Assembly (NCBI GenBank): GCA_943331105.2
Contig: CALQKH020000005.1
Span: 1-64,000 of the forward strand
Length of the DNA: 64,000 bases
Direction: 5' to 3'
Origin: Akkermansia muciniphila
GTDB lineage: Bacteria; Pseudomonadota; Gammaproteobacteria; Burkholderiales; Burkholderiaceae_C
Position numbers and translations under genes: made by a program. Within the stretch, counting starts at the first letter, position 1, and each line of letters starts with the position of its first letter. The notes beneath the pieces are model-generated. The model was not told the DNA's origin, did no database searches, and worked only from the letters and a program-made list of their open reading frames with translations. Shown here piece after piece: positions 53,545 to 63,078 of this stretch.

Positions 53545-54387
53545 TCAGCGTTTCAAAGCAGCGGCTTCGGCAGTGCAGTCGGTGCGGTTGGACTTCAGGC
53601 CTTTGGACCGGGCGGCAGCAATCTCGGCCTTGGCCAGCTGCGCCTGGGCCTGGAACACCGGGTCGGCTTGCAGGCGTGCCACGGTGGCAGCGCCCACCAA
53701 GCGACCGGCTTCCAGGTCACTTTGCCAGTGCACGCCGCACACCATGCGGCTGTCGCCAAAGGCGTGGCCGCGTTGAACCAAGGCATTGGCCTTGTCGGGG
53801 GCGAGCCCAGCCAGGATCAGGCCCCAGGCCCAGCCCAGCGCTGCGTGGCCCGAGGGATAAGCGCCGTCCTTGGACAGGTGCGCTTCTTCCTTGGGCGAGC
53901 AGGTGGTTTCACCCAACTCGGCAAATGGGCGCTTGCGCTGGTAGTGGTCTTTGGCCCTGTAGGTGGCAAAGCCCGCGTCCACCAGGCTGCGGCGCAGCAG
54001 CATGTTCAGGTGGGGCGTGGCCTCTTGCGAGATCGGCATGTCCAGTGCGCACGAGAACACCCCGGTCGCTTCGGGAAACTTCAGGTTCACGTCCTTGAAG
54101 GCGTACTCCCAGCGCGGAGTGTTACGCAGGGCCCGGGTCTGCTGATGCTGCTGCACATCGGCCGCCTGGCGGGCCGAGCCGGGGGCGGGTGGGGGTGGGA
54201 CCAAGGCCAGGCTGTCAGGCAGTTCCTTGCGGTCGATGTAGCCGTTCAGGTAGCCTGAGCCTTTGCGGAATTCACCCACCACTTCGGGTGAGGTCGGGGG
54301 CATAGCGGTTTTGATCGGGGCGGTTTGGCAGGCGCTGAGCAAGGTGGCAGCAGCCAAGGTGCTCAGTGTCCCAATGCGGGTGTACAT
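53545..54387 (-). CDS. PAP2-type acid phosphatase lipoprotein (PhoN-like)
   Basis: 280 residues from ATG 54387 with an N-terminal lipobox (LLSACQTAP). Class A acid phosphatase motifs are complete: KDHYQRKRP (K-x6-RP), YPSGHA and SRMVCGVHWQSD (SR-x5-H-x3-D). It hydrolyses phosphomonoesters in the periplasm or outer face. It lies between the recJ neighbour and lolC, which are usually closer. A GGAGACACC site precedes the ATG on the minus strand. Confidence 0.93.
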   Translation of the reverse strand: MYTRIGTLSTLAAATLLSACQTAPIKTAMPPTSPEVVGEFRKGSGYLNGYIDRKELPDSLALVPPPPAPGSARQAADVQQHQQTRALRNTPRWEYAFKDVNLKFPEATGVFSCALDMPISQEATPHLNMLLRRSLVDAGFATYRAKDHYQRKRPFAELGETTCSPKEEAHLSKDGAYPSGHAALGWAWGLILAGLAPDKANALVQRGHAFGDSRMVCGVHWQSDLEAGRLVGAATVARLQADPVFQAQAQLAKAEIAAARSKGLKSNRTDCTAEAAALKR

Positions 54388-54511
54388 GGGGGTGTCTCCT
54401 TTTTTGGTCTGAAGCCCCATGCGGCTTGGGGCTTTTGGATTTCAGACCCGGGCGCAGTTTCAAAACGTCTCCGGTGCGACTTTTTAAGTAAAAACACTGG
54501 GTGGGTTGTGT

Positions 54512-54530
54512 GGGTACAGGCTTTGTACCC
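54512..54530. repeat. Short hairpin GGGTACA / TGTACCC
   Basis: A 7-bp perfect inverted repeat around GGCTT lies in the 188-bp divergent gap between the acid phosphatase and lolC. There is no T-run, so it is not a terminator; it may be an operator or chance. Confidence 0.3.
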
Positions 54531-54575
54531 GCGCCTTGGGCGGTGGCCTTTAGCGATTCGTCACAATAGCGGACT

Positions 54576-55844
54576 ATGTCTTTTTTTAAAAACATCCCCT
54601 ACGAGCTGGTGCTCGGCTGGCGCTACACGCGTGCAGGCCGCGCCACTCGGCGAAACGGCTTCATTTCCTTCATTTCTGGGGTGTCCATGATGGGCATTGG
54701 CCTGGGTGTGGCGGCGCTGATCATCGTGTTGAGCGTGATGAACGGCTTCCAAAAAGAAGTGCGAGATCGCATGCTGGGGGTGGTGTCGCACATTGAGGTG
54801 TACGCCGTGGATGCAGCGGCTGTTGCCGATATGCCAGCGCTGTTAGCGCGCCTGAAAGCGCATCCACAGGTGCTTGGCGCTGCGCCTTTTGTGACCGCGC
54901 AGGCCTTGCTGGCGCGGGGCGAGGACATGAAGGGCGTGTTGGTGCGCGGCATTGACCCCGCCCGAGAGCCCGAGGTCAGCGATCTGTCGCAGGACACGCA
55001 AGCGGGCGTTTTGGGCCGTCTTGTGCCCGGCGAATTCGGCCTGGTGCTGGGCCGAGACTTGGCCAACAACATGGGTTTGCAAGGGGGTGACCCGGTGACG
55101 CTCGTTTCGCCGTCCGGTCAGGTCACCCCTGCCGGCGTGGTGCCGCGCATGAAACAAATGGGTGTGGTGGGCACGTTTTCTTCAGGTCACTACGAATACG
55201 ACTCGGCGCTGGCGCTGATGCACGTCGAGGACGCTGTTCGCATGTTCCGGCTGGAAGGCCCAAGTGGCGTGCGCCTCAAATTGCGTGACCTGCACCAAGC
55301 GCGGGAGGTGGCACGAGACCTTCAACTGGATTTGGGGCCTGGCTTTTTTGTGCGCGACTGGACGCAGCAGAACAAGACCTGGTTTGCCGCCGTTCAGGTC
55401 GAAAAACGCATGATGTTCATCATCCTGACCCTCATCGTGGCAGTGGCGGCTTTCAATTTGGTCAGCACCTTGGTGATGACGGTGACCGACAAGCGTGCCG
55501 ACATCGCGATCTTGCGCACCCTGGGGGCCAGCCCGCGCAGCATCATGGGTATTTTTGTGGTGCAAGGCGCCACCGTGGGCGTGATCGGCACCCTGAGCGG
55601 TTTGGCGCTCGGCCTGTTGGTGGCCTTCAACATCGATGTGATCGTGCCTGCACTGGAGACACTCTTCAACGCCAGCTTTTTGCCGCGCGACATTTACCTG
55701 ATCAGCCGCATGCCCAGCGAGCCGCTGGCCAGTGACATTTGGCCGGTGGCCATCATCTCCTTGGTGCTGGCTTTTGTGGCCACGCTTTACCCCAGCTGGC
55801 GTGCCAGCCAGGTCAACCCGGCGGAGGCGCTGCGCTATGAATGA
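54576..55844 (+). CDS. lolC: Lipoprotein-releasing ABC transporter permease LolC/LolE
   Basis: 422 residues, four membrane helices (one near residue 30, three at the C terminus) and a large periplasmic MacB-like domain. Family parts are [35 protein letters not shown] and [20 protein letters not shown] ([12 protein letters not shown]). It extracts lipoproteins from the inner membrane for LolA. It overlaps lolD by eight bases. Confidence 0.95.
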   Translation: MSFFKNIPYELVLGWRYTRAGRATRRNGFISFISGVSMMGIGLGVAALIIVLSVMNGFQKEVRDRMLGVVSHIEVYAVDAAAVADMPALLARLKAHPQVLGAAPFVTAQALLARGEDMKGVLVRGIDPAREPEVSDLSQDTQAGVLGRLVPGEFGLVLGRDLANNMGLQGGDPVTLVSPSGQVTPAGVVPRMKQMGVVGTFSSGHYEYDSALALMHVEDAVRMFRLEGPSGVRLKLRDLHQAREVARDLQLDLGPGFFVRDWTQQNKTWFAAVQVEKRMMFIILTLIVAVAAFNLVSTLVMTVTDKRADIAILRTLGASPRSIMGIFVVQGATVGVIGTLSGLALGLLVAFNIDVIVPALETLFNASFLPRDIYLISRMPSEPLASDIWPVAIISLVLAFVATLYPSWRASQVNPAEALRYE

Positions 55845-56532
55845 CACGAAAAACGCCGTAGTGCTTGAGGCGCAGGGCCTGACCAAGCGCTTCACCGAGG
55901 GCCGTTTGGATGTGACCGTGTTGCAGGGCGTGGATCTGGCCGTGCACGCGGGCGAGACACTCGCCATCGTGGGCGCTTCCGGTTCAGGCAAAAGCACTTT
56001 GCTGCATTTGCTCGGTGGCCTGGACGCCCCAACCCAAGGCTCGGTGCAATTGAAGGGCCAGTTGCTGTCGGCGCTGAGTGCAGCCGAACAAGGCCAGTGG
56101 CGCAACCGTTACTTGGGCTTTGTTTATCAGTTTCACCACCTGCTGCCCGAGTTCAGTGCGCTGGACAACGTGGCCATGCCGCTTTGGATTCGACGCCAAG
56201 ACCGTGCCCAAGCCGCTGCAGTGGCCACGGGCTGGCTGCAGCGTGTGGGTTTGGCAGAGCGCCTGCACCATCGCCCATCGGAACTGTCTGGCGGCGAGCG
56301 CCAGCGCGTGGCCTTGGCCCGCGCTTTGGTCAACGACCCGGCTTGCGTGCTGGCGGACGAACCCACAGGCAACCTGGACCGCGAAACGGCCGACGGTGTG
56401 TTTGCCTTGATGCTGCAACTGGCCCGCGAGCGCGACACCGCCTTTGTGGTGGTCACCCACGACCAAGCTCTGGCCGCCCGCTGTGACCGGCAATTGCACC
56501 TGGTCAAGGGCGTGTTGGAAGCGCCTGTCTAA
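55837..56532 (+). CDS. lolD: Lipoprotein-releasing ABC transporter ATPase
   Basis: 231 residues. Walker A (GASGSGKST, about residue 43), signature [15 protein letters not shown] and Walker B ([11 protein letters not shown]) are complete. The upstream frame is open, but MNDTKNAVV at 55837 is the natural start, overlapping lolC's stop by eight bases. Confidence 0.96.
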   Translation: MNDTKNAVVLEAQGLTKRFTEGRLDVTVLQGVDLAVHAGETLAIVGASGSGKSTLLHLLGGLDAPTQGSVQLKGQLLSALSAAEQGQWRNRYLGFVYQFHHLLPEFSALDNVAMPLWIRRQDRAQAAAVATGWLQRVGLAERLHHRPSELSGGERQRVALARALVNDPACVLADEPTGNLDRETADGVFALMLQLARERDTAFVVVTHDQALAARCDRQLHLVKGVLEAPV

Positions 56533-56547
56533 ACTTTCCAAAGCTGA

Positions 56548-57372
56548 ATGTGGATCGACACGCACTGTCACCTGGACGCGGCCGAGTTTGATGCCGACCG
56601 CGACTTGGTGCGCGAAGCGGCCCGGATGGTTGGCGTGACACGCTGCGTGATCCCGGCGGTACAGCGTGCCCACTGGGCCGATGTGGCGCAGCTGGCCGAA
56701 CGACATGACGATGCCTACGCCTTGGGTATCCATCCCTTGTATGTGCCGCAGGCCCAAGCATCTGATCTGATGGAGCTGGACCAGGCCTTGCGTGAACGTG
56801 CAGGTGACCGGAGGCTGGTGGCCGTGGGCGAGATCGGGCTGGACTTTTTTGTGCCCGAACTGTGCACGCCCGAGATGCGCGAGAGGCAATGGTTTTTTTA
56901 CACTGGGCAACTGAAGCTGGCCCAAAAGCATGGCCTGCCCGTGATCTTGCATGTGCGGCGCTCGGCCGATTTGTTGCTCAAAGGCTTGCGCCTGTGCCCG
57001 GTGGCTTCTGGCATTGCGCATGCTTTCAATGGCAGCCAGCAGCAGGCACGGGCCTTTGTGGCCATGGGCTTTGCGCTGGGCTTTGGCGGTACGCTGACCT
57101 ATGAGCGCTCTTTACAGCTTCGCCGCTTGGCCTGCGAGCTGCCTTTGAGCGCTGTAGTGCTGGAGACCGATGCGCCTGACATTCCGCCGCAATGGCTTTA
57201 CCAAACCGCTGAGCAGCGGGCGCTGGGTGCTGCACAGGGGCGCAACAGTCCGGCAGAGTTGCCCCGCATTGCACAGGTCTTGGCCGAGTTGCGGGGATTG
57301 CCCTTGTCCGATTTGGCCATGGCCTGCAGCCACAACGCTTGCCGCGTGTTGCCCAAGCTGGACGCTCTGTAA
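56548..57372 (+). CDS. tatD: TatD-family metal-dependent hydrolase
   Basis: 274 residues with amidohydrolase-like TIM barrel metal motifs: DTHCHLD (H-x-H, residue 3), EIGLDF, VILHVR and HAFNG, plus ETDAPDIPP. It acts as a DNase or exonuclease-type hydrolase in the cytosol. Downstream of lolD by 15 bases; the linkage is common. Confidence 0.93.
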   Translation: MWIDTHCHLDAAEFDADRDLVREAARMVGVTRCVIPAVQRAHWADVAQLAERHDDAYALGIHPLYVPQAQASDLMELDQALRERAGDRRLVAVGEIGLDFFVPELCTPEMRERQWFFYTGQLKLAQKHGLPVILHVRRSADLLLKGLRLCPVASGIAHAFNGSQQQARAFVAMGFALGFGGTLTYERSLQLRRLACELPLSAVVLETDAPDIPPQWLYQTAEQRALGAAQGRNSPAELPRIAQVLAELRGLPLSDLAMACSHNACRVLPKLDAL

Positions 57373-57383
57373 CATCACGCACC

Positions 57384-58154
57384 ATGACCCGAAAAAAATC
57401 CTCCGTCGCCGAAAGCGAATTGCCCGAAGTCAATTTCTCCGAAGACGGCAAAATCCGTTACCTGCACTTGGGGACGGAGTGGATTCAGGGCTCCATGTTT
57501 TTGGACCGTCCTTATGACATTGAGCTGGAGTATGTGCAGCGCATGTTCGGCTGGCTCTTGTTCATGCCACCAGAGGAGGTCAAGGGCGCTCACGCCATGC
57601 AACTGGGGCTGGGGGCGGGCACCATCACCAAGTTTTGCTACAAAAAACTCAAGATGACCTGCACGGCCGTGGAACTGAATCCCGGCGTCTTGCATGCTTG
57701 TCGGGGATGGTTTCGCTTGCCGCCTGACGACGAGCGTTTGCGTGTGGTGCTGGCCGATGCGTCGCTTGAAATTCAAAAACAAGAGTGGCTGGGCACGGTG
57801 GATGCGCTTCAGGTGGACTTGTACGACGACGAGGCCGCTGCGCCTGTGTTGGACTCCTTGGATTTTTACCGAGATTGCCGAGAACTGCTGACCCCACACG
57901 GGATCATGACCGTCAACTTATTCGGTCGCTCTTCGAGTTATGCCGAGAGTTTGGCCAAAATCTCTGCGGCGTTTGGAGAAGACGCCATCTGGGCCTTCAA
58001 ACCAACCCGAGAGGGCAATGCCATCGTTTTGGCCCAACGCACCCCCAGTCGCCCCTCCCGAGATGCCCTTGAGCAAGCGGCCCGTGCCATCGAAGAAAAG
58101 TGGGGCTGGCCTGCCACCAAATGGCTCCAAGTTTTCAAACCTCTGGCCCGTTGA
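57384..58154 (+). CDS. Spermidine synthase-like protein
   Basis: 256 residues from ATG 57384. The SAM-fold core shows AMQLGLGAGTITKF (glycine-rich) and TAVELNPGVLHACRGWF, then ALQVDLYDDEAAAPVLDS in the place of the SpeE catalytic D-x-x-D/E loop. The spermidine synthase active-site Asp pattern is diverged, so aminopropyl transfer is uncertain. It follows tatD by 11 bases. Confidence 0.8.
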   Translation: MTRKKSSVAESELPEVNFSEDGKIRYLHLGTEWIQGSMFLDRPYDIELEYVQRMFGWLLFMPPEEVKGAHAMQLGLGAGTITKFCYKKLKMTCTAVELNPGVLHACRGWFRLPPDDERLRVVLADASLEIQKQEWLGTVDALQVDLYDDEAAAPVLDSLDFYRDCRELLTPHGIMTVNLFGRSSSYAESLAKISAAFGEDAIWAFKPTREGNAIVLAQRTPSRPSRDALEQAARAIEEKWGWPATKWLQVFKPLAR

Positions 58155-58298
58155 CGCGGTTTCTTCAAAGGTTTGAGAGCCTTTGAATATCAGGGTAAAC
58201 CATGGATTGGTCACGCCCGGGACATAGGTGTAACCCACATCACTTTGGCAGGTAGATTCCCCCAAAATTGCCTCAACTCAAATTAGAGGAGCGCTATC

Positions 58299-58787
58299 GT
58301 GATCATCAAGAGTCAAAAAGACTTTTTCTCCGGACTGCTGTACGCCTGCGTCGGCGGTGCGTTTGCCATCGGTGCCACCGGTTACAAAATCGGCACCAGT
58401 GCACGCATGGGCCCCGGCTTCTTCCCCTTGCTGTTGGGCGTGATTTTGGCCCTCATTGGCCTTTACATCATGTTCAAAGCCATGGTCGTCAAAACACCCG
58501 ATGGCGACAAGATTGGCTCTTGGGCTTGGAAGCCCTTGGTCTTCATCATTGCGGGCAACTTGCTGTTTGGCATTTTGCTCGGCGGTTTGCCCAGTTGGGG
58601 TGTACCGGCCATGGGTTTGGTTGTGGCCATCTTTGGTACCACTTTTGTGGTGAGCTTGGCGGGTGACACCTACAAGGTCAAGGAAGTGGCCATCTTGGCC
58701 ACCATTTTGTCCATCGGTTGCTACTGCGCGTTCGTGTTGCTCTTGAAGCTTCAGTTCCCAGTTTGGCCTACCTTCATCACCGGTTGA
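58299..58787 (+). CDS. tctB: Tripartite tricarboxylate transporter small permease TctB
   Basis: 162 residues, four membrane helices. It starts with GTG at 58299, supported by AGAGGAG ten bases upstream. TctB pairs with TctA to import a carboxylate bound by TctC. The order tctB-tctA-tctC is complete here. The family landmark KIGTSARMGPGFFPLLLGV is clear. Confidence 0.92.
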   Translation: MIIKSQKDFFSGLLYACVGGAFAIGATGYKIGTSARMGPGFFPLLLGVILALIGLYIMFKAMVVKTPDGDKIGSWAWKPLVFIIAGNLLFGILLGGLPSWGVPAMGLVVAIFGTTFVVSLAGDTYKVKEVAILATILSIGCYCAFVLLLKLQFPVWPTFITG

Positions 58788-58800
58788 GGAGAAATAATTC

Positions 58801-60312
58801 ATGGACTTGTTTGACAATCTCGCGCTCGGTTTTGGGGTGGCGTTCACCTTCCAAAACCTGATTTACGCTTTCATCGGTTGCTTGTTGGGCACCTTGATTG
58901 GTGTGTTGCCTGGCGTGGGCCCCGTGGCCACCATCGCCATGCTGTTGCCTGCCACTTATGCGCTGCCACCCATTGCGGCCTTGATCATGCTGGCCGGTAT
59001 TTATTACGGTGCCCAGTACGGCGGATCGACCACAGCCATTTTGGTGAACCTGCCGGGCGAAGCATCGTCGGTGGTGACCATGATCGACGGCTACCAAATG
59101 GCCCGCAAAGGCCGTGCGGGTCCAGCCTTGGCCGCTGCCGGTATGGGTTCGTTCTTTGCAGGTTGCGTCGGCACCTTGATCTTGGCGGCTTTTGCTGCGC
59201 CCTTGACTGAAGTGGCTTTCAAGTTCGGCCCTGCCGAGTATTTCTCTCTGATGGTCTTGGGTTTGATCGGCGCCGTTGTTTTGGCTTCGGGCTCTTTGAT
59301 CAAGGCGGTCGGCATGATCGTTTTGGGCCTGCTGATGGGTCTGATCGGCACCGATGTGAACTCCGGTGTGGCGCGCTACAGCTTTGACATCCCTGAGTTG
59401 ACCGACGGCGTTGGCTTCATCGTGATCGCCATGGGCGTGTTCGGTTACGGCGAAATCATCTCCAACTTGTCCAAGCCCGCGGAAGACCGTGAAGTCTTTA
59501 CCGCCAAGGTCACAGGCTTGATGCCCACTGCACAAGATTTCAAACGCATGGTGCCAGCCGTTTTGCGCGGTACCTCTTTGGGCTCGGCGCTGGGTATCTT
59601 GCCCGGTGGCGGTGCCTTGCTGGCGGCTTTTGCGGCTTACACCATCGAGAAGAAAACCAAAATCAAAGAGGGTGAAGTGCCTTTTGGTCAAGGCAACATC
59701 CGTGGTGTGGCAGCGCCTGAATCGGCCAACAACGCCGCTTCGCAAACCTCGTTCATTCCTTTGCTGACCTTGGGCATCCCGCCCAACGCGGTGATGGCTT
59801 TGATGGTGGGTGCGATGACCATTCACAACATCCAGCCTGGCCCTCAGGTCATGACCAGCAACCCCGAGTTGTTCTGGGGCCTGATCGCGTCGATGTGGAT
59901 CGGCAATGCCATGCTCATCATCTTGAACTTGCCCTTGATTGGCATTTGGATCAAGTTGCTGTCGGTACCTTACCGCTGGTTGTTCCCGGCCATTGTGTTG
60001 TTCTGTGCGATTGGCGTTTACTCGACCAACAACAACACCTGGGACATCTGGATGGTGGCGATGTTCGGTGTGATTGGTTACGTCTTCATCAAACTGGGCA
60101 TGGAGCCAGCGCCTTTGCTGCTGGGCTTCATCTTGGGGCCGATGATGGAAGAAAACCTGCGTCGCGCTATGCTCTTGTCGCGTGGTGACTGGAGCGTCTT
60201 TGTGACCCGTCCTTTGTCCGCCAGCTTGTTGGCGGTTGCCTTGCTGCTGTTGATCATTGTGACCTTGCCATCGATCAAGTCCAAGCGCGAAGAGGCCTTC
60301 GTCGAAGACTGA
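58801..60312 (+). CDS. tctA: Tripartite tricarboxylate transporter large permease TctA
   Basis: 503 residues, about 12 helices. The conserved GVLPGVGPVATIAMLLPATY and YGGSTTAILVNLPGEASSVVT are diagnostic. It starts 13 bases after tctB, with GAGGAG upstream of the ATG. A hairpin terminator follows, before tctC. Confidence 0.96.
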   Translation: MDLFDNLALGFGVAFTFQNLIYAFIGCLLGTLIGVLPGVGPVATIAMLLPATYALPPIAALIMLAGIYYGAQYGGSTTAILVNLPGEASSVVTMIDGYQMARKGRAGPALAAAGMGSFFAGCVGTLILAAFAAPLTEVAFKFGPAEYFSLMVLGLIGAVVLASGSLIKAVGMIVLGLLMGLIGTDVNSGVARYSFDIPELTDGVGFIVIAMGVFGYGEIISNLSKPAEDREVFTAKVTGLMPTAQDFKRMVPAVLRGTSLGSALGILPGGGALLAAFAAYTIEKKTKIKEGEVPFGQGNIRGVAAPESANNAASQTSFIPLLTLGIPPNAVMALMVGAMTIHNIQPGPQVMTSNPELFWGLIASMWIGNAMLIILNLPLIGIWIKLLSVPYRWLFPAIVLFCAIGVYSTNNNTWDIWMVAMFGVIGYVFIKLGMEPAPLLLGFILGPMMEENLRRAMLLSRGDWSVFVTRPLSASLLAVALLLLIIVTLPSIKSKREEAFVED

Positions 60313-60331
60313 TGTTTCTTTGCTCCTGAGC

Positions 60332-60363
60332 GACAACGGCCTCTTCGGAGGCCGTTGTCTTTG
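60332..60363 (+). terminator. Hairpin after tctA with a UUCG tetraloop
   Basis: GACAACGGCCTC (60332-60343) pairs with GAGGCCGTTGTC (60348-60359) around TTCG (a C-UUCG-G tetraloop), followed by TTT. The short T-run makes it a moderate terminator or attenuator ahead of the TctC gene. Confidence 0.75.
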
Positions 60364-60479
60364 GTGCGCATCATGCCGGTGCAGACCATGGTCTTGTCAC
60401 TTGGGTTCAGCGCGTGCAAATGGCCTCTGAGAGAATCATTTTCCATATGGCTGCGTCAGTCATTGTCCGGAATATCACC

Positions 60480-61454
60480 ATGAAAAAAAGACATTTGTTG
60501 CGTGCACTGTCTGCGCTCACGCTCTCTCTGACTTGCTTGGGCCTGGCCCAGGCTCAGACCTACCCCACCAAGCCCGTGCGTTTGATCGTCCCTTTCCCAG
60601 CAGGCGGCGCCACCGACTTGTTTGCCCGCACCTTGTCGCAAAAGATCAGCGAAAAATTGGGCCAAACTTTGGTGGTTGAAAATCGACCCGGTGCCGGCGG
60701 CACTTTGGGCGCCGACCTGGCTGCCAAGGCCAGCCCCGATGGCTACACCCTGCTCTTGTCCACCTCCAGCACGCACTCGATTGGCCCCAACCTGAACCCG
60801 CGCATGCCCTACGACGCGGTGCGCGACTTCACCCCCATTGCGCATTTGGGCAACGCGCCCAGCATCATGCTGGTGCCTAACAACTCGCCTGCCAAAACCG
60901 TCAAGGAATGGGTCGACTACGCCAAGAAAAATCCCGGTCGTTTGAATTACGCCTCGAGTGGCAACGGCACCATCGTGCAGTTGTCTGCCGAGCTGTTCAA
61001 GGCGCAGGCCGATGTGTTCGTGGTGCACATCCCCTACAAGGGCACAGCGCTGGCCATCCCTGACCTGATTTCGGGCAAAGTGGATGTGCTGTTTGACAGC
61101 CTGCCCACCGGCATGCCGCATGTGCGCGATGGCCGCTTGCGCGCTCTGGGCGTAACCACACTCAAGCCTACGGCGCTCGCACCGGGCATCCCCGCCATCG
61201 CCGATGTTTTGCCGGGTTACGAGTCCAACACCTGGTTTGGTTTTTTTGGTCCTAAAAATCTGCCCGCCGAGGTGGTCACCCGCATCAACACGGCGGCCAA
61301 CCAAGTGCTCAAAGACCCTGAGGTGATGGACAAGCTTTTGCGTTTTGGCATTGAGCCCATTGGCGGTACACCTGCCCAGTTCACAACCATGTTGGCCAGC
61401 GAATCAGCCAAATGGAAAAAGATCATCACCGAACGCAAGATCACCTTGGATTGA
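60480..61454 (+). CDS. tctC: Tripartite tricarboxylate solute-binding protein TctC (Bug family)
   Basis: 324 residues with a signal peptide (MKKRHLLRALSALTLSLTCL...AQA). It shows VRLIVPFPAGGATDLFAR, VVENRPGAGGTLGADLAA and YASSGNGTIVQLSAELF. ATG 60480 is chosen because the upstream frame lacks coding character. It binds the transported ligand. The gene for a gamma-glutamyltransferase follows immediately, suggesting related substrates. Confidence 0.93.
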   Translation: MKKRHLLRALSALTLSLTCLGLAQAQTYPTKPVRLIVPFPAGGATDLFARTLSQKISEKLGQTLVVENRPGAGGTLGADLAAKASPDGYTLLLSTSSTHSIGPNLNPRMPYDAVRDFTPIAHLGNAPSIMLVPNNSPAKTVKEWVDYAKKNPGRLNYASSGNGTIVQLSAELFKAQADVFVVHIPYKGTALAIPDLISGKVDVLFDSLPTGMPHVRDGRLRALGVTTLKPTALAPGIPAIADVLPGYESNTWFGFFGPKNLPAEVVTRINTAANQVLKDPEVMDKLLRFGIEPIGGTPAQFTTMLASESAKWKKIITERKITLD

Positions 61455-61455
61455 C

Positions 61456-63078
61456 ATGAAATTCGATTACCAGTTTCCCTACACCAGCACCCGCTTGCCG
61501 CTGTTTGCGCGCAATGTGGTGTCCACCTCGCACCCACTGGCCGCTCAAGCGGGCCTGCGCATGATGCTCAAAGGTGGCAATGCGGTCGACGCCGCCATTG
61601 CTGCCGCTGCAGTCATCACCCTGACCGAGCCGGTCAGCTGCGGTTTGGGCTCAGATGCGTTTGCGATTTTGTGGGACGGCAAGGAGCTGCACGGCCTCAA
61701 CTCCTCCGGCCCGGCCCCCGCGACCTGGACGCCCGATTACTTTCACCGCAAGTACGGTGCCGAGACCAAAACACCACCCAAGCGCGGTTTTGATTCGGTC
61801 ACGGTGCCTGGCGCGGTGGCCGGATGGGTCGCTTTGAGCGACCGCTTTGGCAAGCTGCCCTTTGCAGATTTGATGGAGCCCGCCATCGAGGTGGCTGAGC
61901 GTGGCTATCTCATCCCCGTGGTGGTGCAACAAAAGTGGGCCGCCGCTACGCCCGAACTGCAGTCGCAGCCCGGCTTTGCGCACAGCTTTTTGCCTTGGGG
62001 CCGTGCGCCGCAGGTGGGCGAGCTGTTCCAATTCAAAAACGCGGCGCGAGGCCTCAAAGCCATTGCGGCCACCAAAGGCCAGGCGCTTTATGGTGGTGAG
62101 ATTGCCGAAGCGATTGAGCGCTTTGCCAAGGACAACGGTGGCAGCATCACCGCCAAAGACTTGGCCGACTTCAAGCCCGAATGGGTCAAGCCCATGGCGC
62201 AAGACTACCGAGGCTACACCCTGCACGAGATCCCGCCCAACGGGCAGGGCATTGCGGCCTTGATCGCGCTGGGCATCCTGTCCCATTTTGACATGGCCAG
62301 CCACAAGGTGGACAGCGCCGACTCGCAGCACCTGCAAATCGAAGCCATGAAGCTGGCTTTTGCCGACCTGTACCGCTATGTAGCCGACCCGCGCTACATG
62401 GAGTTGCCACCTGACCAAATGCTGGATCCGGCTTATTTGGCCAGCCGCGCCAAACTCATCGACATGAAAAAAGCGCAGGACTTCAAGGCGGGTAACCCGG
62501 TCAAGGGCGGCACCATTTACCTCACGGCAGCCGATGAAAACGGCATGATGATCAGCTTCATCCAGAGCAACTACATGGGCTTTGGATCGGGCGTGGTCGA
62601 GCCCACTTATGGCATCAGCATGCAAAACCGGGGTCACGGTTTCAGTACCGACCTGCAGGGCCAAAACCCCGCCAATTTGGTGCTGCCTGGCAAGCGCCCC
62701 TTCCAGACCATCATTCCGGCCTTTGTCACCAAAGACGGCCAACCTGTGATGAGCTATGGCGTGATGGGCGGCAACATGCAGCCCCAAGGCCACATGCAAA
62801 CCCTGGTGCGTATGCTCGACTACGGCCAGAACCCGCAAGCGGCGTGCGATGCACCGCGCTGGCGCTACAACGCCGGCCTGAACATCAACGTCGAAGCCGC
62901 CATGAACGGTGGCACGGTGCAAGAGCTGATCGCACGTGGCCACCAGCTCGACATCATCAACGACTCCTACCAAGACTTTGGGGCAGGCCAGTTCATCTGG
63001 CGCATGGGCGATCCGGCGGTGCAGGGTTATCAGGTCGCCAGCGATCCACGCCGTGACGGTCAGGCGGTGGGTTTTTGA
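61456..63078 (+). CDS. Gamma-glutamyltransferase family protein, cytosolic type
   Basis: 540 residues from ATG 61456, right after the tctC stop (one base between). There is no signal peptide, unlike classic periplasmic GGT. It has the GGT fold (GGNAVDAAIAAAAVITLTEPVSCGLGSD in parts: GGNAVDAAIAAAAVITL and CGLGSDAF) and the autoprocessing nucleophile Thr353 (KGGTIYLTAADENG). It is Ntn-hydrolase type and might cleave gamma-glutamyl or other amide bonds of an imported compound. YwrD-like GGTs of this kind are common; the substrate is unknown. Confidence 0.9.
   Translation: MKFDYQFPYTSTRLPLFARNVVSTSHPLAAQAGLRMMLKGGNAVDAAIAAAAVITLTEPVSCGLGSDAFAILWDGKELHGLNSSGPAPATWTPDYFHRKYGAETKTPPKRGFDSVTVPGAVAGWVALSDRFGKLPFADLMEPAIEVAERGYLIPVVVQQKWAAATPELQSQPGFAHSFLPWGRAPQVGELFQFKNAARGLKAIAATKGQALYGGEIAEAIERFAKDNGGSITAKDLADFKPEWVKPMAQDYRGYTLHEIPPNGQGIAALIALGILSHFDMASHKVDSADSQHLQIEAMKLAFADLYRYVADPRYMELPPDQMLDPAYLASRAKLIDMKKAQDFKAGNPVKGGTIYLTAADENGMMISFIQSNYMGFGSGVVEPTYGISMQNRGHGFSTDLQGQNPANLVLPGKRPFQTIIPAFVTKDGQPVMSYGVMGGNMQPQGHMQTLVRMLDYGQNPQAACDAPRWRYNAGLNINVEAAMNGGTVQELIARGHQLDIINDSYQDFGAGQFIWRMGDPAVQGYQVASDPRRDGQAVGF

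Noticed and set aside
58165-58200. Weak hairpin TCAAAGG/CCTTTGA after the spermidine-synthase-like gene
   Set aside because: Seven weak pairs with no T-run; not enough to call a terminator.
58777-60336. 519-codon antisense frame opposite tctA
   Set aside because: The sense gene has all TctA landmarks. The antisense product is polar, Gln/His-rich and unrecognisable.
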